Shown piece by piece: positions 8,432 to 15,290 of a DNA stretch of 26,008 nt. Each line of letters begins with the position of its first letter. Position 1 is the first letter of the stretch. The notes beneath the pieces were generated by a model. It was not told the DNA's origin. It worked only from the letters and a program-made list of their open reading frames with translations, and did not search any database. The DNA comes from Kiritimatiellales bacterium (GTDB lineage Bacteria; Verrucomicrobiota; Kiritimatiellia; Kiritimatiellales; Pontiellaceae): the NCBI GenBank assembly GCA_021734595.1, contig JAIPIO010000011.1, positions 1 to 26,008 of the forward strand. The letters are read 5' to 3'. Made by a program: the position numbers and the translations under genes.

Positions 8432-8509
8432 TTTCCAATGCTTGGAAGCACGGCGTCGGTTTTTCCCAATGACTGGAAATAAGCGCGCCGATTCCCGCAA
8501 TGGGCGGGA
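8432..8509. repeat. 17-bp palindromes, cluster 3 (two copies plus a GC-rich variant)
   Basis: Copies at 8432-8448 (TTTCCAA TGC TTGGAAG) and 8463-8479 (TTCCCAA TGA CTGGAAA) have starts 31 bp apart. A third 17-bp dyad of different sequence (TCCCGCA ATG GGCGGGA, 8493-8509) has its centre a further 30 bp on. They fill the clpC-argS spacer. Confidence 0.75.
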
Positions 8510-8531
8510 GAAATTTTACGGAGATTAAAAA

Positions 8532-10259
8532 ATGCGGGAACTTGCAACATTCGAAGAGCGACTGTCGGCCTGGACCACGGAAACGATGGCTGAGCTCTTT
8601 TCACTGGACGAAACGGCGGGCAACCTGGGTGTCACGCCCACGAACAATGAAAAGTTCGGCGACTACCAGTGCAATGCTGCCATGGAACTTGCCCGCACAC
8701 TGAAAACAGCACCCCGGCAGATTGCCCAGGATTTTATTGATAAAGCCATTGTCCCCGAGTTCATCGAAAAGATGGAAATTGCCGGGCCGGGGTTTATCAA
8801 TATATTTATCCGCAACGCTGCGCTGGCGGAATACCTTGAATCGATCGAGCAGGACGAACATCTGGGTGTGCCGCAGGCAGGGGAGGGGAAGACGGTTATC
8901 ATCGACTATTCCAGCCCGAACGTCGCCAAACCCATGCACATCGGCCATATCCGCTCGACGGTTATCGGCAACGCCATCGACCGCATCTACCGTTTTCTCG
9001 GCTATCATGTAATTGCCGACAACCATCTCGGCGACTGGGGAACCCAGTTTGGCCTGATGATGGTCGGCTTTCGCAGTTTCGTGGATAAACACGCCCTCGC
9101 GGAGGCCCCGGTCGAAGAACTGGAGCGCGTATACGTCGCGAGCTACAATAAATCCAAGGAAGACGAATCATGGCGGGAAGAGGCCAAAAAGGAACTCGTC
9201 AAGCTCCAGCAGGGCGACGAGGAAAACCTTGCGCTCTGGAAACAGTTTATCGAACTTTCCATCGAAGAGTTCAACATCATCTACGACCGCCTTGGCGTTA
9301 AGTTCGACCTCTACCGCGGTGAGAGCTTCTACAACAAGCAACTCCCCGGAATTATCCAGGCATTGGAAGAAAAGGGGCTGGCAAAAGAAAGCGACGGGGC
9401 GTTGATCGTCGATCTTGAAGAGGACGGCATGCCGATCTGCATCGTACGCAAGAGCGATGGGGGATATAACTATGCCACCACCGATCTGGCCACCGTTCAG
9501 TCGCGCATGGCGGAATTCCAGCCTGAGCGAATCGTTTATGTCACGGACGAACGGCAGCAGCTGCACTTCAAGCAGTTCTTCACCATTGCCGGGAAATTGG
9601 GAATGAATGCCAATCTGGTACATGTCTGGTTTGGCCTAATGCGTCTGCCCGAAGCAACGTTCTCAACGCGCGAAGGAAATGTCATCAAGTTGGCCCAGCT
9701 CCTTGACGACGCGGAGGAACGCGCACTTGAAATGGTGAAAGCCAGCAGCCCCGAAATGCCCGCCGAAGAGCAGAAAGAATTGGCACGGGCGATCGGCATC
9801 GGCGCAATCAAGTATACTGACCTCAGCCAGAATCCGCAGAGTCTGGTAACCTTCACGTGGGAAAAAGCCCTCAACATGGAGGGGAATTCCGCGCCGTATC
9901 TGCAGTATGCCTTTGCCCGGATTTCATCGGTCTACGACAAATACCATGTGCTGTATCCGGAAACGGATCTTTCAGATTGTTCAATAAATATTGAACACGA
10001 AATCGAACGGCGTCTTGCCATCAAGCTGGGGCGGTTTTCAGCTGCCGTCATCGCGGCAGCGTCAAATTACCGGCCCAATATTCTGGCCGACTATCTCTAT
10101 GAGCTTTCACAGATCTACAGCAGCTTTTATCAGAACGTTCCATTCCTCAAGGCCGAGGAAGGAACGCGGGAGAGCCGGATCCGTATTTGCAGAATTACAG
10201 CATCGGTTTTAAAACAAGGCCTCAATCTGCTGGGCATCGAAACGCCGGACCGAATCTAG
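8532..10259 (+). CDS. argS: Arginyl-tRNA synthetase
   Basis: A 575-aa class I aminoacyl-tRNA synthetase charging tRNA-Arg. It shows the N-terminal additional (tRNA D-loop) domain, the HIGH motif at 136-139 in NVAKPMHIGHIRST, a GDWGTQFG block, a KMSKS-equivalent FSTREGNVIKL, and the C-terminal DALR anticodon-binding domain with SVYDKYHVLYP and ADYLYELSQIYSSFYQN. The length is normal. ATG 8532 is preceded by CGGAGA. It is the last + strand host gene before the integrated element. Confidence 0.97.
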   Translation: MRELATFEERLSAWTTETMAELFSLDETAGNLGVTPTNNEKFGDYQCNAAMELARTLKTAPRQIAQDFIDKAIVPEFIEKMEIAGPGFINIFIRNAALAEYLESIEQDEHLGVPQAGEGKTVIIDYSSPNVAKPMHIGHIRSTVIGNAIDRIYRFLGYHVIADNHLGDWGTQFGLMMVGFRSFVDKHALAEAPVEELERVYVASYNKSKEDESWREEAKKELVKLQQGDEENLALWKQFIELSIEEFNIIYDRLGVKFDLYRGESFYNKQLPGIIQALEEKGLAKESDGALIVDLEEDGMPICIVRKSDGGYNYATTDLATVQSRMAEFQPERIVYVTDERQQLHFKQFFTIAGKLGMNANLVHVWFGLMRLPEATFSTREGNVIKLAQLLDDAEERALEMVKASSPEMPAEEQKELARAIGIGAIKYTDLSQNPQSLVTFTWEKALNMEGNSAPYLQYAFARISSVYDKYHVLYPETDLSDCSINIEHEIERRLAIKLGRFSAAVIAAASNYRPNILADYLYELSQIYSSFYQNVPFLKAEEGTRESRIRICRITASVLKQGLNLLGIETPDRI

Positions 10260-10734
10260 TTCATAGTCTGGGTCCGGACTCCGCTCGCTGCAGAAAGCCT
10301 GTTTTCAATCATTGGAAGGCAAACGCAGTCATTCTTCCAAACATCGGGAAAAATAACCCCCTGAGAATCCAACGGTTGGAAATCGAGTGTGCCATTGGAC
10401 GAATTATGGAATTTCTTTTTCGGGCAATGGAGAACGGCGCAGATGCTAATCCAGGCATTTTAAAAATCGATTAATCAAATCCCATGATTTCAATTTACTG
10501 GCTACAGGTTGGACGCGATATTTAGCTGCCGACAAATCGGCAGACCGAAAGATTGTTGCAAGGATTCAAATGCGGGTGACCATTGTAAATCACTGTTAAC
10601 ACACATGCTAAAAAGAATTAACAGCAGACCGTTACGTGTAGCAGCCGACCATTATCATCAAGCCAGCAAAGAAACCCAATGCGGAGCTATTAACATAAAC
10701 CCCTCAGTTATTAACAATTCCGTAAACAACTCTT
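10260..10734. other. 475-bp intergenic region between argS and the element
   Basis: No convincing gene is seen. The first 125 bp hold three palindromes (10302-10382). A perfect small hairpin, TGCCGA CAAA TCGGCA, lies at 10527-10542. The last 170 bp are AT-rich with four TTAACA-type words, the last being TTATTAACA at 10708-10716, 19 bp before attL. A 78-codon open frame at 10509-10745 starts with TTG and has no ribosome-binding site. Confidence 0.6.
10302..10382. repeat. Three 17-bp palindromes, cluster 4
   Basis: Copies at 10302-10318 (TTTTCAA TCA TTGGAAG), 10334-10350 (CTTCCAA ACA TCGGGAA) and 10366-10382 (AATCCAA CGG TTGGAAA) have starts 32 and 32 bp apart. They lie downstream of argS. A further half site, CCATTGGA, is at 10392-10399. 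Confidence 0.75.
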
Positions 10735-10762
10735 ACGTCGCATAATATATCAAGCGTCACGT
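10735..10762 (+). other. attL: hybrid dif-like Xer site at the left end of the element
   Basis: A 28-bp site with left arm ACGTCGCATAA, centre TATATC and right arm AAGCGTCACGT. The left arm and centre match attR exactly over 16 bp (10736-10751 = 22622-22637). The right arm differs from a normal XerD arm and should be element-derived. Confidence 0.8.
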
Positions 10763-10831
10763 AACCGTTATAAAACCTACACTTGACCTGTTTGCGGAAA
10801 CAATGAGAAAACGCAGTCACGTAACAAATAG
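10756..10831. promoter_or_regulatory. Candidate early control region of the provirus
   Basis: Two identical GTCACGTAAC words at 10756-10765 and 10816-10825 lie exactly 60 bp apart. Between them are TTGACC (10783-10788, a possible -35) and a 14-bp dyad TGTTTGCGGAAACA (10789-10802, only the central step imperfect). No good -10 is visible 16-18 bp after TTGACC. A related perfect palindrome, GGTTACGTAACC, lies at 11087-11098. The RHH gene follows directly. Operator function is an inference. Confidence 0.45.
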
Positions 10832-10840
10832 GTGATACTT

Positions 10841-11047
10841 ATGAGATGGACAAAGGATGGAAGAGGGTGCAACGTGAAACGCATGAGCATTTCAGATGGT
10901 AAAAAATATGCTCAGGTTCTGGTAAAAAAAGATGATTACGAAAAATTGGAAGATCACGCTAAATCCTGCGGCTTTCCATCGTTTTCATCTTGGGCCGGTG
11001 CGGTGTTGCTCCGAGAGTTGAAAGAACCTAAGCACATACAGCCGTGA
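10841..11047 (+). CDS. Small ribbon-helix-helix-like protein, putative provirus regulator
   Basis: A 68-aa basic protein. Residues ~22-60 (AQVLVKKDDYEKLEDHAKSC then SFSSWAGAVLLREL) follow the strand-helix-helix pattern of RHH DNA-binding proteins. ATG 10841 follows AGGTGAT. GTG 10874, with GAGGG six bases upstream, is an equally plausible start giving 57 aa. It is the first gene inside attL and sits beside the ACGTAAC repeats, so a repressor or copy-control role is a reasonable guess. The family fit is by pattern only. Confidence 0.6.
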   Translation: MRWTKDGRGCNVKRMSISDGKKYAQVLVKKDDYEKLEDHAKSCGFPSFSSWAGAVLLRELKEPKHIQP

Positions 11048-11086
11048 TCTGATTTATACATCGGATTGCGGCTTTTCGTTGTCTTT

Positions 11087-11098
11087 GGTTACGTAACC
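11087..11098. promoter_or_regulatory. Perfect 12-bp palindrome GGTTACGTAACC
   Basis: It shares the ACGTAAC core with the two GTCACGTAAC words upstream and lies 26 bp before the start of the next gene, between the RHH gene and the long overlapping early operon. A possible operator. Confidence 0.4.
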
Positions 11099-11123
11099 GT
11101 AATGGAACCACGAAAGGAGCAAT

Positions 11124-11288
11124 ATGGGAAACACGACCACCCCGAAAAAGATAGAGCAGGAAACAAGCTGCTTTTCCTGCAAGTTCTCGACGGTAATTTT
11201 TCAAGACCTGCACTGCAACGTCAACGGCTTTGCCGTCAAAATCCATAAAGCCGAACCATGCCACCAATATAAGGCGGTAGGGGAATGA
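11124..11288 (+). CDS. 54-aa protein with a four-cysteine zinc pattern
   Basis: The ATG at 11124 follows AAAGGAG. The product has CFSCKF at residues 17-22 and two later Cys (CNV near 32, PCHQY near 46), a pattern that would bind one zinc ion. I do not recognise the family. Its TGA overlaps the ATG of the next gene by 4 bp (ATGA), which supports it as a real gene at the head of a coupled operon. Confidence 0.7.
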   Translation: MGNTTTPKKIEQETSCFSCKFSTVIFQDLHCNVNGFAVKIHKAEPCHQYKAVGE

Positions 11289-11509
11289 TAACGGCTGAAT
11301 GTGATTACATCGACAAGCAGACGGGCCGTCCGCGCATTGTTAAGCGCATTCCGGCGGGATCTCCCGGCGTCGTTTTCGAGGTCTACCAGGACAATATCCT
11401 TTTCCTTAAAACGATGGATGGCGAGCTTGCCGTCCAAACAAAGCGGAAGCTCTGCAAGGGCATCCAGCCAGCCACAACCACGACTTACCAAGAGGGGACA
11501 GGGATATGA
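11285..11509 (+). CDS. 74-aa hypothetical protein
   Basis: Not recognised. The sequence looks like a small beta-rich fold (IPAGSPGVVFEVYQDNILFL, then TMDGELAVQTKRKLCKGIQ). It overlaps its neighbours by 4 bp on both sides (ATGA at 11285 and 11506). The overlap chain and early position suggest a DNA metabolism accessory, but nothing in the sequence proves it. Confidence 0.7.
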   Translation: MITAECDYIDKQTGRPRIVKRIPAGSPGVVFEVYQDNILFLKTMDGELAVQTKRKLCKGIQPATTTTYQEGTGI

Positions 11510-12468
11510 AGCCGCAAGCGGTGATTGATTACGGGTTTACAGGGGTCCACATCCCGCCCAATATTTGGATGTCGAAAAGGGTTAAGCGGAATGAAATCCT
11601 CGTTTTAATGGAGATCAGCGCCCTCTCGCAGGGGCGGCCATGCACCGCCAGCAACCAGTTCCTGGCTGACCATCTCGACCTAGAGCCACGCCGCATACAG
11701 CAGATCATTGCCAAGCTGATTCGCCTGGGACTGGTGGCCCGTGAAGTTAGCGGTCCGTTCCGCCATATGTGGGCTGATCCGGTGGCGATCGCGGCCTTTG
11801 ATCGTGAGTCTACCATGCAAAAAATTGCATGCTTACCATGCAATAAATTTCATGGTTACCATGCAATAAATTGCACCCAAGTAGAAAAGGAGAAGATAGA
11901 AGTAGAGCGTTCTCCTTCGGAGAACGTAGAAAAGGGCGAGAATCCGCCGGAGCCGGATTCCGCGCCGCTCGTTTGTGAAAAACAAGAAGGGCGAGAACCG
12001 CCTGACGGCGATTCCGCGCCGCTCGTTGGTGCCGATGGGACGAAAGAAAAGCCACCAGAAGCGGTACAAGCGACGGATGCGGATTTGAATGACGGTGCGG
12101 AATCGGGGGGTAATGGAAATTGCCGAAAGCCTACGAAAACGCCACGCAATGCGCCCTGGAATGGCAAAAAGTACGGCAGGGCTAAGGTTCCGAGGGTTAA
12201 AACATACGAGGAGCTGGAGGCGGTTTTAGACCCGATAATTGCGGCAATGGCCGTGACCGGGGACCGAAAGCCTGGAGGTTTCGGATTCTGGATTAGAACA
12301 TTGAACCGAGTTTGTGCAAACGGTCTGGAGGTTGACATGGCTGTCAGGGTTTTCCGCAGGTGCGTCGAGATCATCCACGGCCAAAAAACCGCCGGGGAGT
12401 TGAAAAATCCAGCGGCAGCTTTCAACAATGAGATCAAAAAGGCGTTTTTCGTGGAGGCCCTGGCATGA
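11506..12468 (+). CDS. Putative replication initiator with N-terminal winged helix
   Basis: A 320-aa protein. Residues ~15-95 (HIPPNIWMSKRVKRNEILVL ... TASNQFLADHLDLEPRRIQQ ... KLIRLGLVARE) form a winged HTH of the kind found in RepA, DnaD or lambda-O-type initiators. Residues ~125-205 are an acidic, Pro-rich linker with a duplicated DSAPLV block. The C-terminal ~105 residues (YEELEAVLDPIIAAM ... NPAAAFNNEIKKAFFVEAL) resemble the helper-binding tail of such proteins. Three 23-bp iterons lie within the coding sequence (residues ~102-125), as the origin lies inside lambda O. The initiator role is an inference from the HTH plus iterons. Confidence 0.7.
   Translation: MKPQAVIDYGFTGVHIPPNIWMSKRVKRNEILVLMEISALSQGRPCTASNQFLADHLDLEPRRIQQIIAKLIRLGLVAREVSGPFRHMWADPVAIAAFDRESTMQKIACLPCNKFHGYHAINCTQVEKEKIEVERSPSENVEKGENPPEPDSAPLVCEKQEGREPPDGDSAPLVGADGTKEKPPEAVQATDADLNDGAESGGNGNCRKPTKTPRNAPWNGKKYGRAKVPRVKTYEELEAVLDPIIAAMAVTGDRKPGGFGFWIRTLNRVCANGLEVDMAVRVFRRCVEIIHGQKTAGELKNPAAAFNNEIKKAFFVEALA
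11811..11879 (+). repeat. Three tandem 23-bp iterons inside the initiator gene; candidate replication origin
   Basis: Units at 11811-11833, 11834-11856 and 11857-11879 each begin TACCATGCAA and continue with AAA or TAA plus ATT(G/T)CA. Units 2 and 3 share their first 16 bases. Each contains a dyad of the form TGCAA...TTGCA, weakened in unit 2. The 23-bp period is out of frame with the codons, so the repetition is kept at the DNA level, not the protein level. Confidence 0.8.
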
Positions 12469-12641
12469 GCGTTTTTTTCGAATACACCGTGAAGGGCCGG
12501 GCCAACCTCATGAACGGCAAAAGCGATATTCAGCTAAAAATCGTCACCGATTCACAGGATGAAGCTTTCCGGATTTTTAAGAAAATCTATCCAAACACCG
12601 AATATGTCCAGCTACTGGAAAAACGGGCGGTGGCGGCGTGA
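12465..12641 (+). CDS. 58-aa hypothetical protein
   Basis: It begins MSVFFEYTVKGRANLMNG and continues with a probable strand-helix-strand fold. Not recognised. It is linked to the initiator by ATGA (12465) and to the next frame by GTGA (12638), so it is very likely translated. Confidence 0.65.
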   Translation: MSVFFEYTVKGRANLMNGKSDIQLKIVTDSQDEAFRIFKKIYPNTEYVQLLEKRAVAA

Positions 12642-12757
12642 AAAAAACATCTATGCGATATGCTGGAGGGAAAAACGCCGGGGCTGTGCCTCGGCGCGGT
12701 AGCGACGTAGTCACCAGCCCTTTGTTGGGGCTTCCGGGTTCTGGTGGTGGCGAATGA
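12638..12757 (+). CDS. 39-aa basic, Gly-rich hypothetical peptide
   Basis: GTG start within GTGA; it ends in ATGA with the PP-loop gene. The product, KKTSMRYAGGKNAGAVPRRG and onward, has no recognised domain. The evidence is its place in an unbroken chain of 4-bp stop/start overlaps; it may serve mainly to carry ribosomes to the next start. Confidence 0.45.
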   Translation: MKKTSMRYAGGKNAGAVPRRGSDVVTSPLLGLPGSGGGE

Positions 12758-13473
12758 ACCACATCGTTGCATTGAGCGGCGGGAAGGACAGCACGGCAAT
12801 GGCGTTGCGGCTGCGGGAGATCGAGCCCGACACGGATTTCCGGTTTGTCATCACTCCAACCGGGGCGGAGTTGCCGCCGATGGAAGCGCACTGGCGCAAG
12901 CTGGAAGGATTGCTCGGCAAACCTCTGACCGTGGTTTCTCCGGGGTACTCGCTGATGGACCTGTGCCGCAAGCAGAAGATGATCCCGAATTTCCGGGCGC
13001 GGTTCTGCACGCGGATGCTGAAAATCATCCCGTATCTGGCATGGCTGCAAAACCAGTTTCCCGCCGTGTCCTACGTCGGCCTTCGGGCCGACGAGGAAGG
13101 GCGAACTGGCATGGAGACAGACGACCTTGGCTTGCTGTTGCAGACCAGATTTCCGTTGCGGGAATGGGGTTGGGGAATCTGCGAGGTGCTGGGCTACCTG
13201 GACAAGCGCGGCGTGACCGTGCCCGACCGGACGGACTGCGACCGATGCTATCACCAGACCCTACACGAATGGTGGGTGCTGTGGCGCGAGTACCCGGAGC
13301 GGTGGGCGTCTGCCGTGGAAGACGAGGAGCGAACCCGACACACCTACCGCTCGGAACAGCGGGACACATGGCCGGCCAGTCTTCGGGAACTGGCCAAGGC
13401 GTTCGAGGAACGCGGCGAACCGAAGCAGCGAAACAGGGATAGGGATACGGAATGCAAAGCGTGCAGAATTTGA
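12754..13473 (+). CDS. PP-loop ATPase, PAPS reductase-like (adenine nucleotide alpha hydrolase)
   Basis: A 239-aa protein. The PP-loop SGGKDST at residues 8-14 binds ATP pyrophosphate. Downstream are TGAELPPMEAHW, RFCTRMLKIIP, VGLRADEEGRTG and DRTDCDRCYHQT, which match the phage-type phosphoadenosine phosphosulfate reductase family. A C-terminal CKAC pair may be extra metal or redox ligands. Such proteins occur in many phages and may activate sulfate or modify nucleotides or tRNA; the substrate is unknown. No phosphorothioation partners are adjacent. It overlaps the upstream ORF by 4 bp. Confidence 0.8.
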   Translation: MNHIVALSGGKDSTAMALRLREIEPDTDFRFVITPTGAELPPMEAHWRKLEGLLGKPLTVVSPGYSLMDLCRKQKMIPNFRARFCTRMLKIIPYLAWLQNQFPAVSYVGLRADEEGRTGMETDDLGLLLQTRFPLREWGWGICEVLGYLDKRGVTVPDRTDCDRCYHQTLHEWWVLWREYPERWASAVEDEERTRHTYRSEQRDTWPASLRELAKAFEERGEPKQRNRDRDTECKACRI

Positions 13474-13524
13474 GTAGCCCCAACGCTGAGTTGAGTTACG
13501 GGAAACCAAACGAAGGAGAATGAC

Positions 13525-13833
13525 ATGCGCTATATCGACGGGAGCATTGAAAGATCAAAAGATTTCGGGATGATCGACGGGCGAGTTTCCCGTAAATCTC
13601 AAACGACTGGTTCGGCAGAATTATTCGTTCAGCATGAGCGATGGACGGCTGACCGATGGAGGGTAATGTTCAATGTGGGGATGCTGAAATTTGCCATCGG
13701 CGCAGAATGCACAGACAAACAACAGGCCGAGCGGCTTCGTGATGATTTCGCGGATGCGCTTTCGCAACTCGGAATAAATCTGCCGAACAGTCGTGTCCGT
13801 CTAGCAGTCCGGAAAATAATTAGCATTGTTTGA
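13525..13833 (+). CDS. 102-aa hypothetical protein
   Basis: The ATG follows AAGGAG with good spacing. Mixed alpha/beta sequence: a strand-rich first half (TGSAELFVQHERWTADRWRV) and a helix (TDKQQAERLRDDFADALSQL). No family is recognised. It follows the PP-loop gene by 51 bp and precedes the 286-aa gene by 18 bp. Confidence 0.7.
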   Translation: MRYIDGSIERSKDFGMIDGRVSRKSQTTGSAELFVQHERWTADRWRVMFNVGMLKFAIGAECTDKQQAERLRDDFADALSQLGINLPNSRVRLAVRKIISIV

Positions 13834-13851
13834 AACGGAAAGGGAAAGTGA

Positions 13852-14712
13852 ATGAGTGAAGAAAATGCAACTATGGAAGATGTTGGAGGAGCTGGACCGG
13901 AAAAGACCTTGTTTGATTCTATCGCAAATCAAGGCGGCGGCGGCGTTCTTGGAAATATCGTTGCCGTTGTTCCGGCTGCTGATCCGGCTGTGCGCGAACT
14001 GCGTACAGAGGCCGGAAACGAAGGAAGCGGAAAGGTTCCAGCCGCTGGAACTGGAACGCATTCCACGGCGGAAACGCTGGATAATCGACCGGAAACGCCG
14101 GTTCTTGAGGTCGATCCGAAGATATATACTTATGTGGAGGATCATAAGGGCCGCCCGTTCGATCCAGAAATGCACGAGGTTGATGCCAAGGGAAACCCGG
14201 TATTCAATGCCCGTGGAAAGGTTAAGGTGTTGCCGGATGGTGCCCGGAATCCGGTAAAGCTGGTTTACAACAATCTGCTGAACATGATCTCACCGCCAGA
14301 ACCGGACAGGCCGCAAGAGGAATGCGTTGCCCAGGCGGTGGCCCAATCCGTTGAGCTGGAACGGAAAGAGTCCGCCGAAATCGTCGTTGATATGTACGGC
14401 GGTGCCGGATACGTCCTGCGCGGTGCTCCTTTCCGTAAGAATTGGGAAAAGTACCGCCGTGGAAAGCTGGTCAATTCGTTGGTCCGCTACCAGCGGATTA
14501 AAAACATCGTTATCCCGATCAAGGCCGAGTGGATTCTTATTCACGCATTTGGAACCGATCTGCTGACCGTGGAGGGCGAGGCTCTTTTCGAGCGCAAGGG
14601 CGGCATCCTTGGCTTCATCGGTCGCCGGGGCTGGGACAGGCGCGCGGAAAGCCTTGCCCGGAAAGTCCAGTCGTTGGAAACGGAACTGGAACCGGAAAGG
14701 GCAGGGGAATAA
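13852..14712 (+). CDS. 286-aa hypothetical protein upstream of the packaging ATPase
   Basis: The N-terminal ~90 residues are low-complexity Gly/Ala/Pro. Residues ~95-140 form a region with a PFDPEMHEVDAKGNPVFN pattern, and the rest is an alpha-helical domain ending in a coiled-coil-like tail (RRAESLARKVQSLETELEPE). No transmembrane segment is obvious, though GGAGYVLRGAPF and IKNIVIPIKAEWILIHAFGT are hydrophobic. It overlaps the ATPase start by 1 bp (TAATG), which suggests a virion assembly or packaging partner. Family not recognised. Confidence 0.7.
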   Translation: MSEENATMEDVGGAGPEKTLFDSIANQGGGGVLGNIVAVVPAADPAVRELRTEAGNEGSGKVPAAGTGTHSTAETLDNRPETPVLEVDPKIYTYVEDHKGRPFDPEMHEVDAKGNPVFNARGKVKVLPDGARNPVKLVYNNLLNMISPPEPDRPQEECVAQAVAQSVELERKESAEIVVDMYGGAGYVLRGAPFRKNWEKYRRGKLVNSLVRYQRIKNIVIPIKAEWILIHAFGTDLLTVEGEALFERKGGILGFIGRRGWDRRAESLARKVQSLETELEPERAGE

Positions 14713-15290
14713 TGGATAATCAAATCCGCCATGCGCTAGTTCCAGGAATGACGCGATCCGGGAAAGGCCAGTTGATGCGATCCATAGCCGAGAGCTATAA
14801 GAAGCAGGGTGTGCCGACTCTCTATTTCACGTCAAAGGAAGTCGAAGCGCTGGACGTTAAGAAGCATGTCGATTTCGTGGAAACGAACGCGGAATCCTTC
14901 TTCCAGACATCGGAAAAAATCGTTAGGCAGACGCCGTGCATCCTGATGATAGACGAGGCCGCCGACTTCCAGCAGGAGCTACCGAACGCGCTGAGGGAAA
15001 TGCTGAACAAGTGGGGCGTATACGGGTGCCGGATTTTCGTTGTGGTGCAGCGGGCAAAAATGGTTCCGCCGAACATCCGCAATTCCTGCGAGAGCTGCAT
15101 TGCGTTCAAGCAATTTCCAGACGACGCGAAATTCTTGGCTGAAAGCTACGGAACGGAATTCCTGCAAATCTCGCTGCCGGTGGTGAAGCCTGGATATTTC
15201 CTCTATCGGGAAAGCGCCTATGCGCCGGTCGTGGCCGGGCGCTCCTTTTACTTCGATGCCAACGGAAATTTTATCCGGGTGAGGGTGTGA
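14712..15290 (+). CDS. Genome-packaging ATPase of the FtsK/HerA (P9/A32-like) superfamily
   Basis: A 192-aa protein. Walker A is GMTRSGKGQ (12-20), unusual in having Gly where Ser/Thr follows the Lys. Walker B is CILMIDEAADF (D81, E82). A HerA-FtsK-type Q motif is VVVQRAK (Q113), followed by NIRNSC. The small size, lack of a membrane segment and position before the capsid gene fit the packaging ATPases of tailless double jelly-roll phages better than the larger membrane-anchored Zot proteins of filamentous phages. It should pump DNA into the preformed particle. Confidence 0.82.
   Translation: MDNQIRHALVPGMTRSGKGQLMRSIAESYKKQGVPTLYFTSKEVEALDVKKHVDFVETNAESFFQTSEKIVRQTPCILMIDEAADFQQELPNALREMLNKWGVYGCRIFVVVQRAKMVPPNIRNSCESCIAFKQFPDDAKFLAESYGTEFLQISLPVVKPGYFLYRESAYAPVVAGRSFYFDANGNFIRVRV

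Noticed and set aside
9353..9369. Copy of the 17-bp palindrome in argS (TATCCAG GCA TTGGAAG)
   Set aside because: It is explained by the codons for Gln-Ala-Leu-Glu, and the left arm is imperfect.
10509..10745. 78-codon frame between argS and attL
   Set aside because: TTG start with no ribosome-binding site, Cys/Asn-rich unlikely composition, and it ends by chance at the TAA inside attL. Treated as noncoding.
10735..10762. tRNA-gene integration site
   Set aside because: No tRNA sequence is found at either end; the repeat fits a dif site.
11811..11879. CRISPR-like array
   Set aside because: The 23-bp units abut without spacers and lie in a coding sequence; iterons explain them better.
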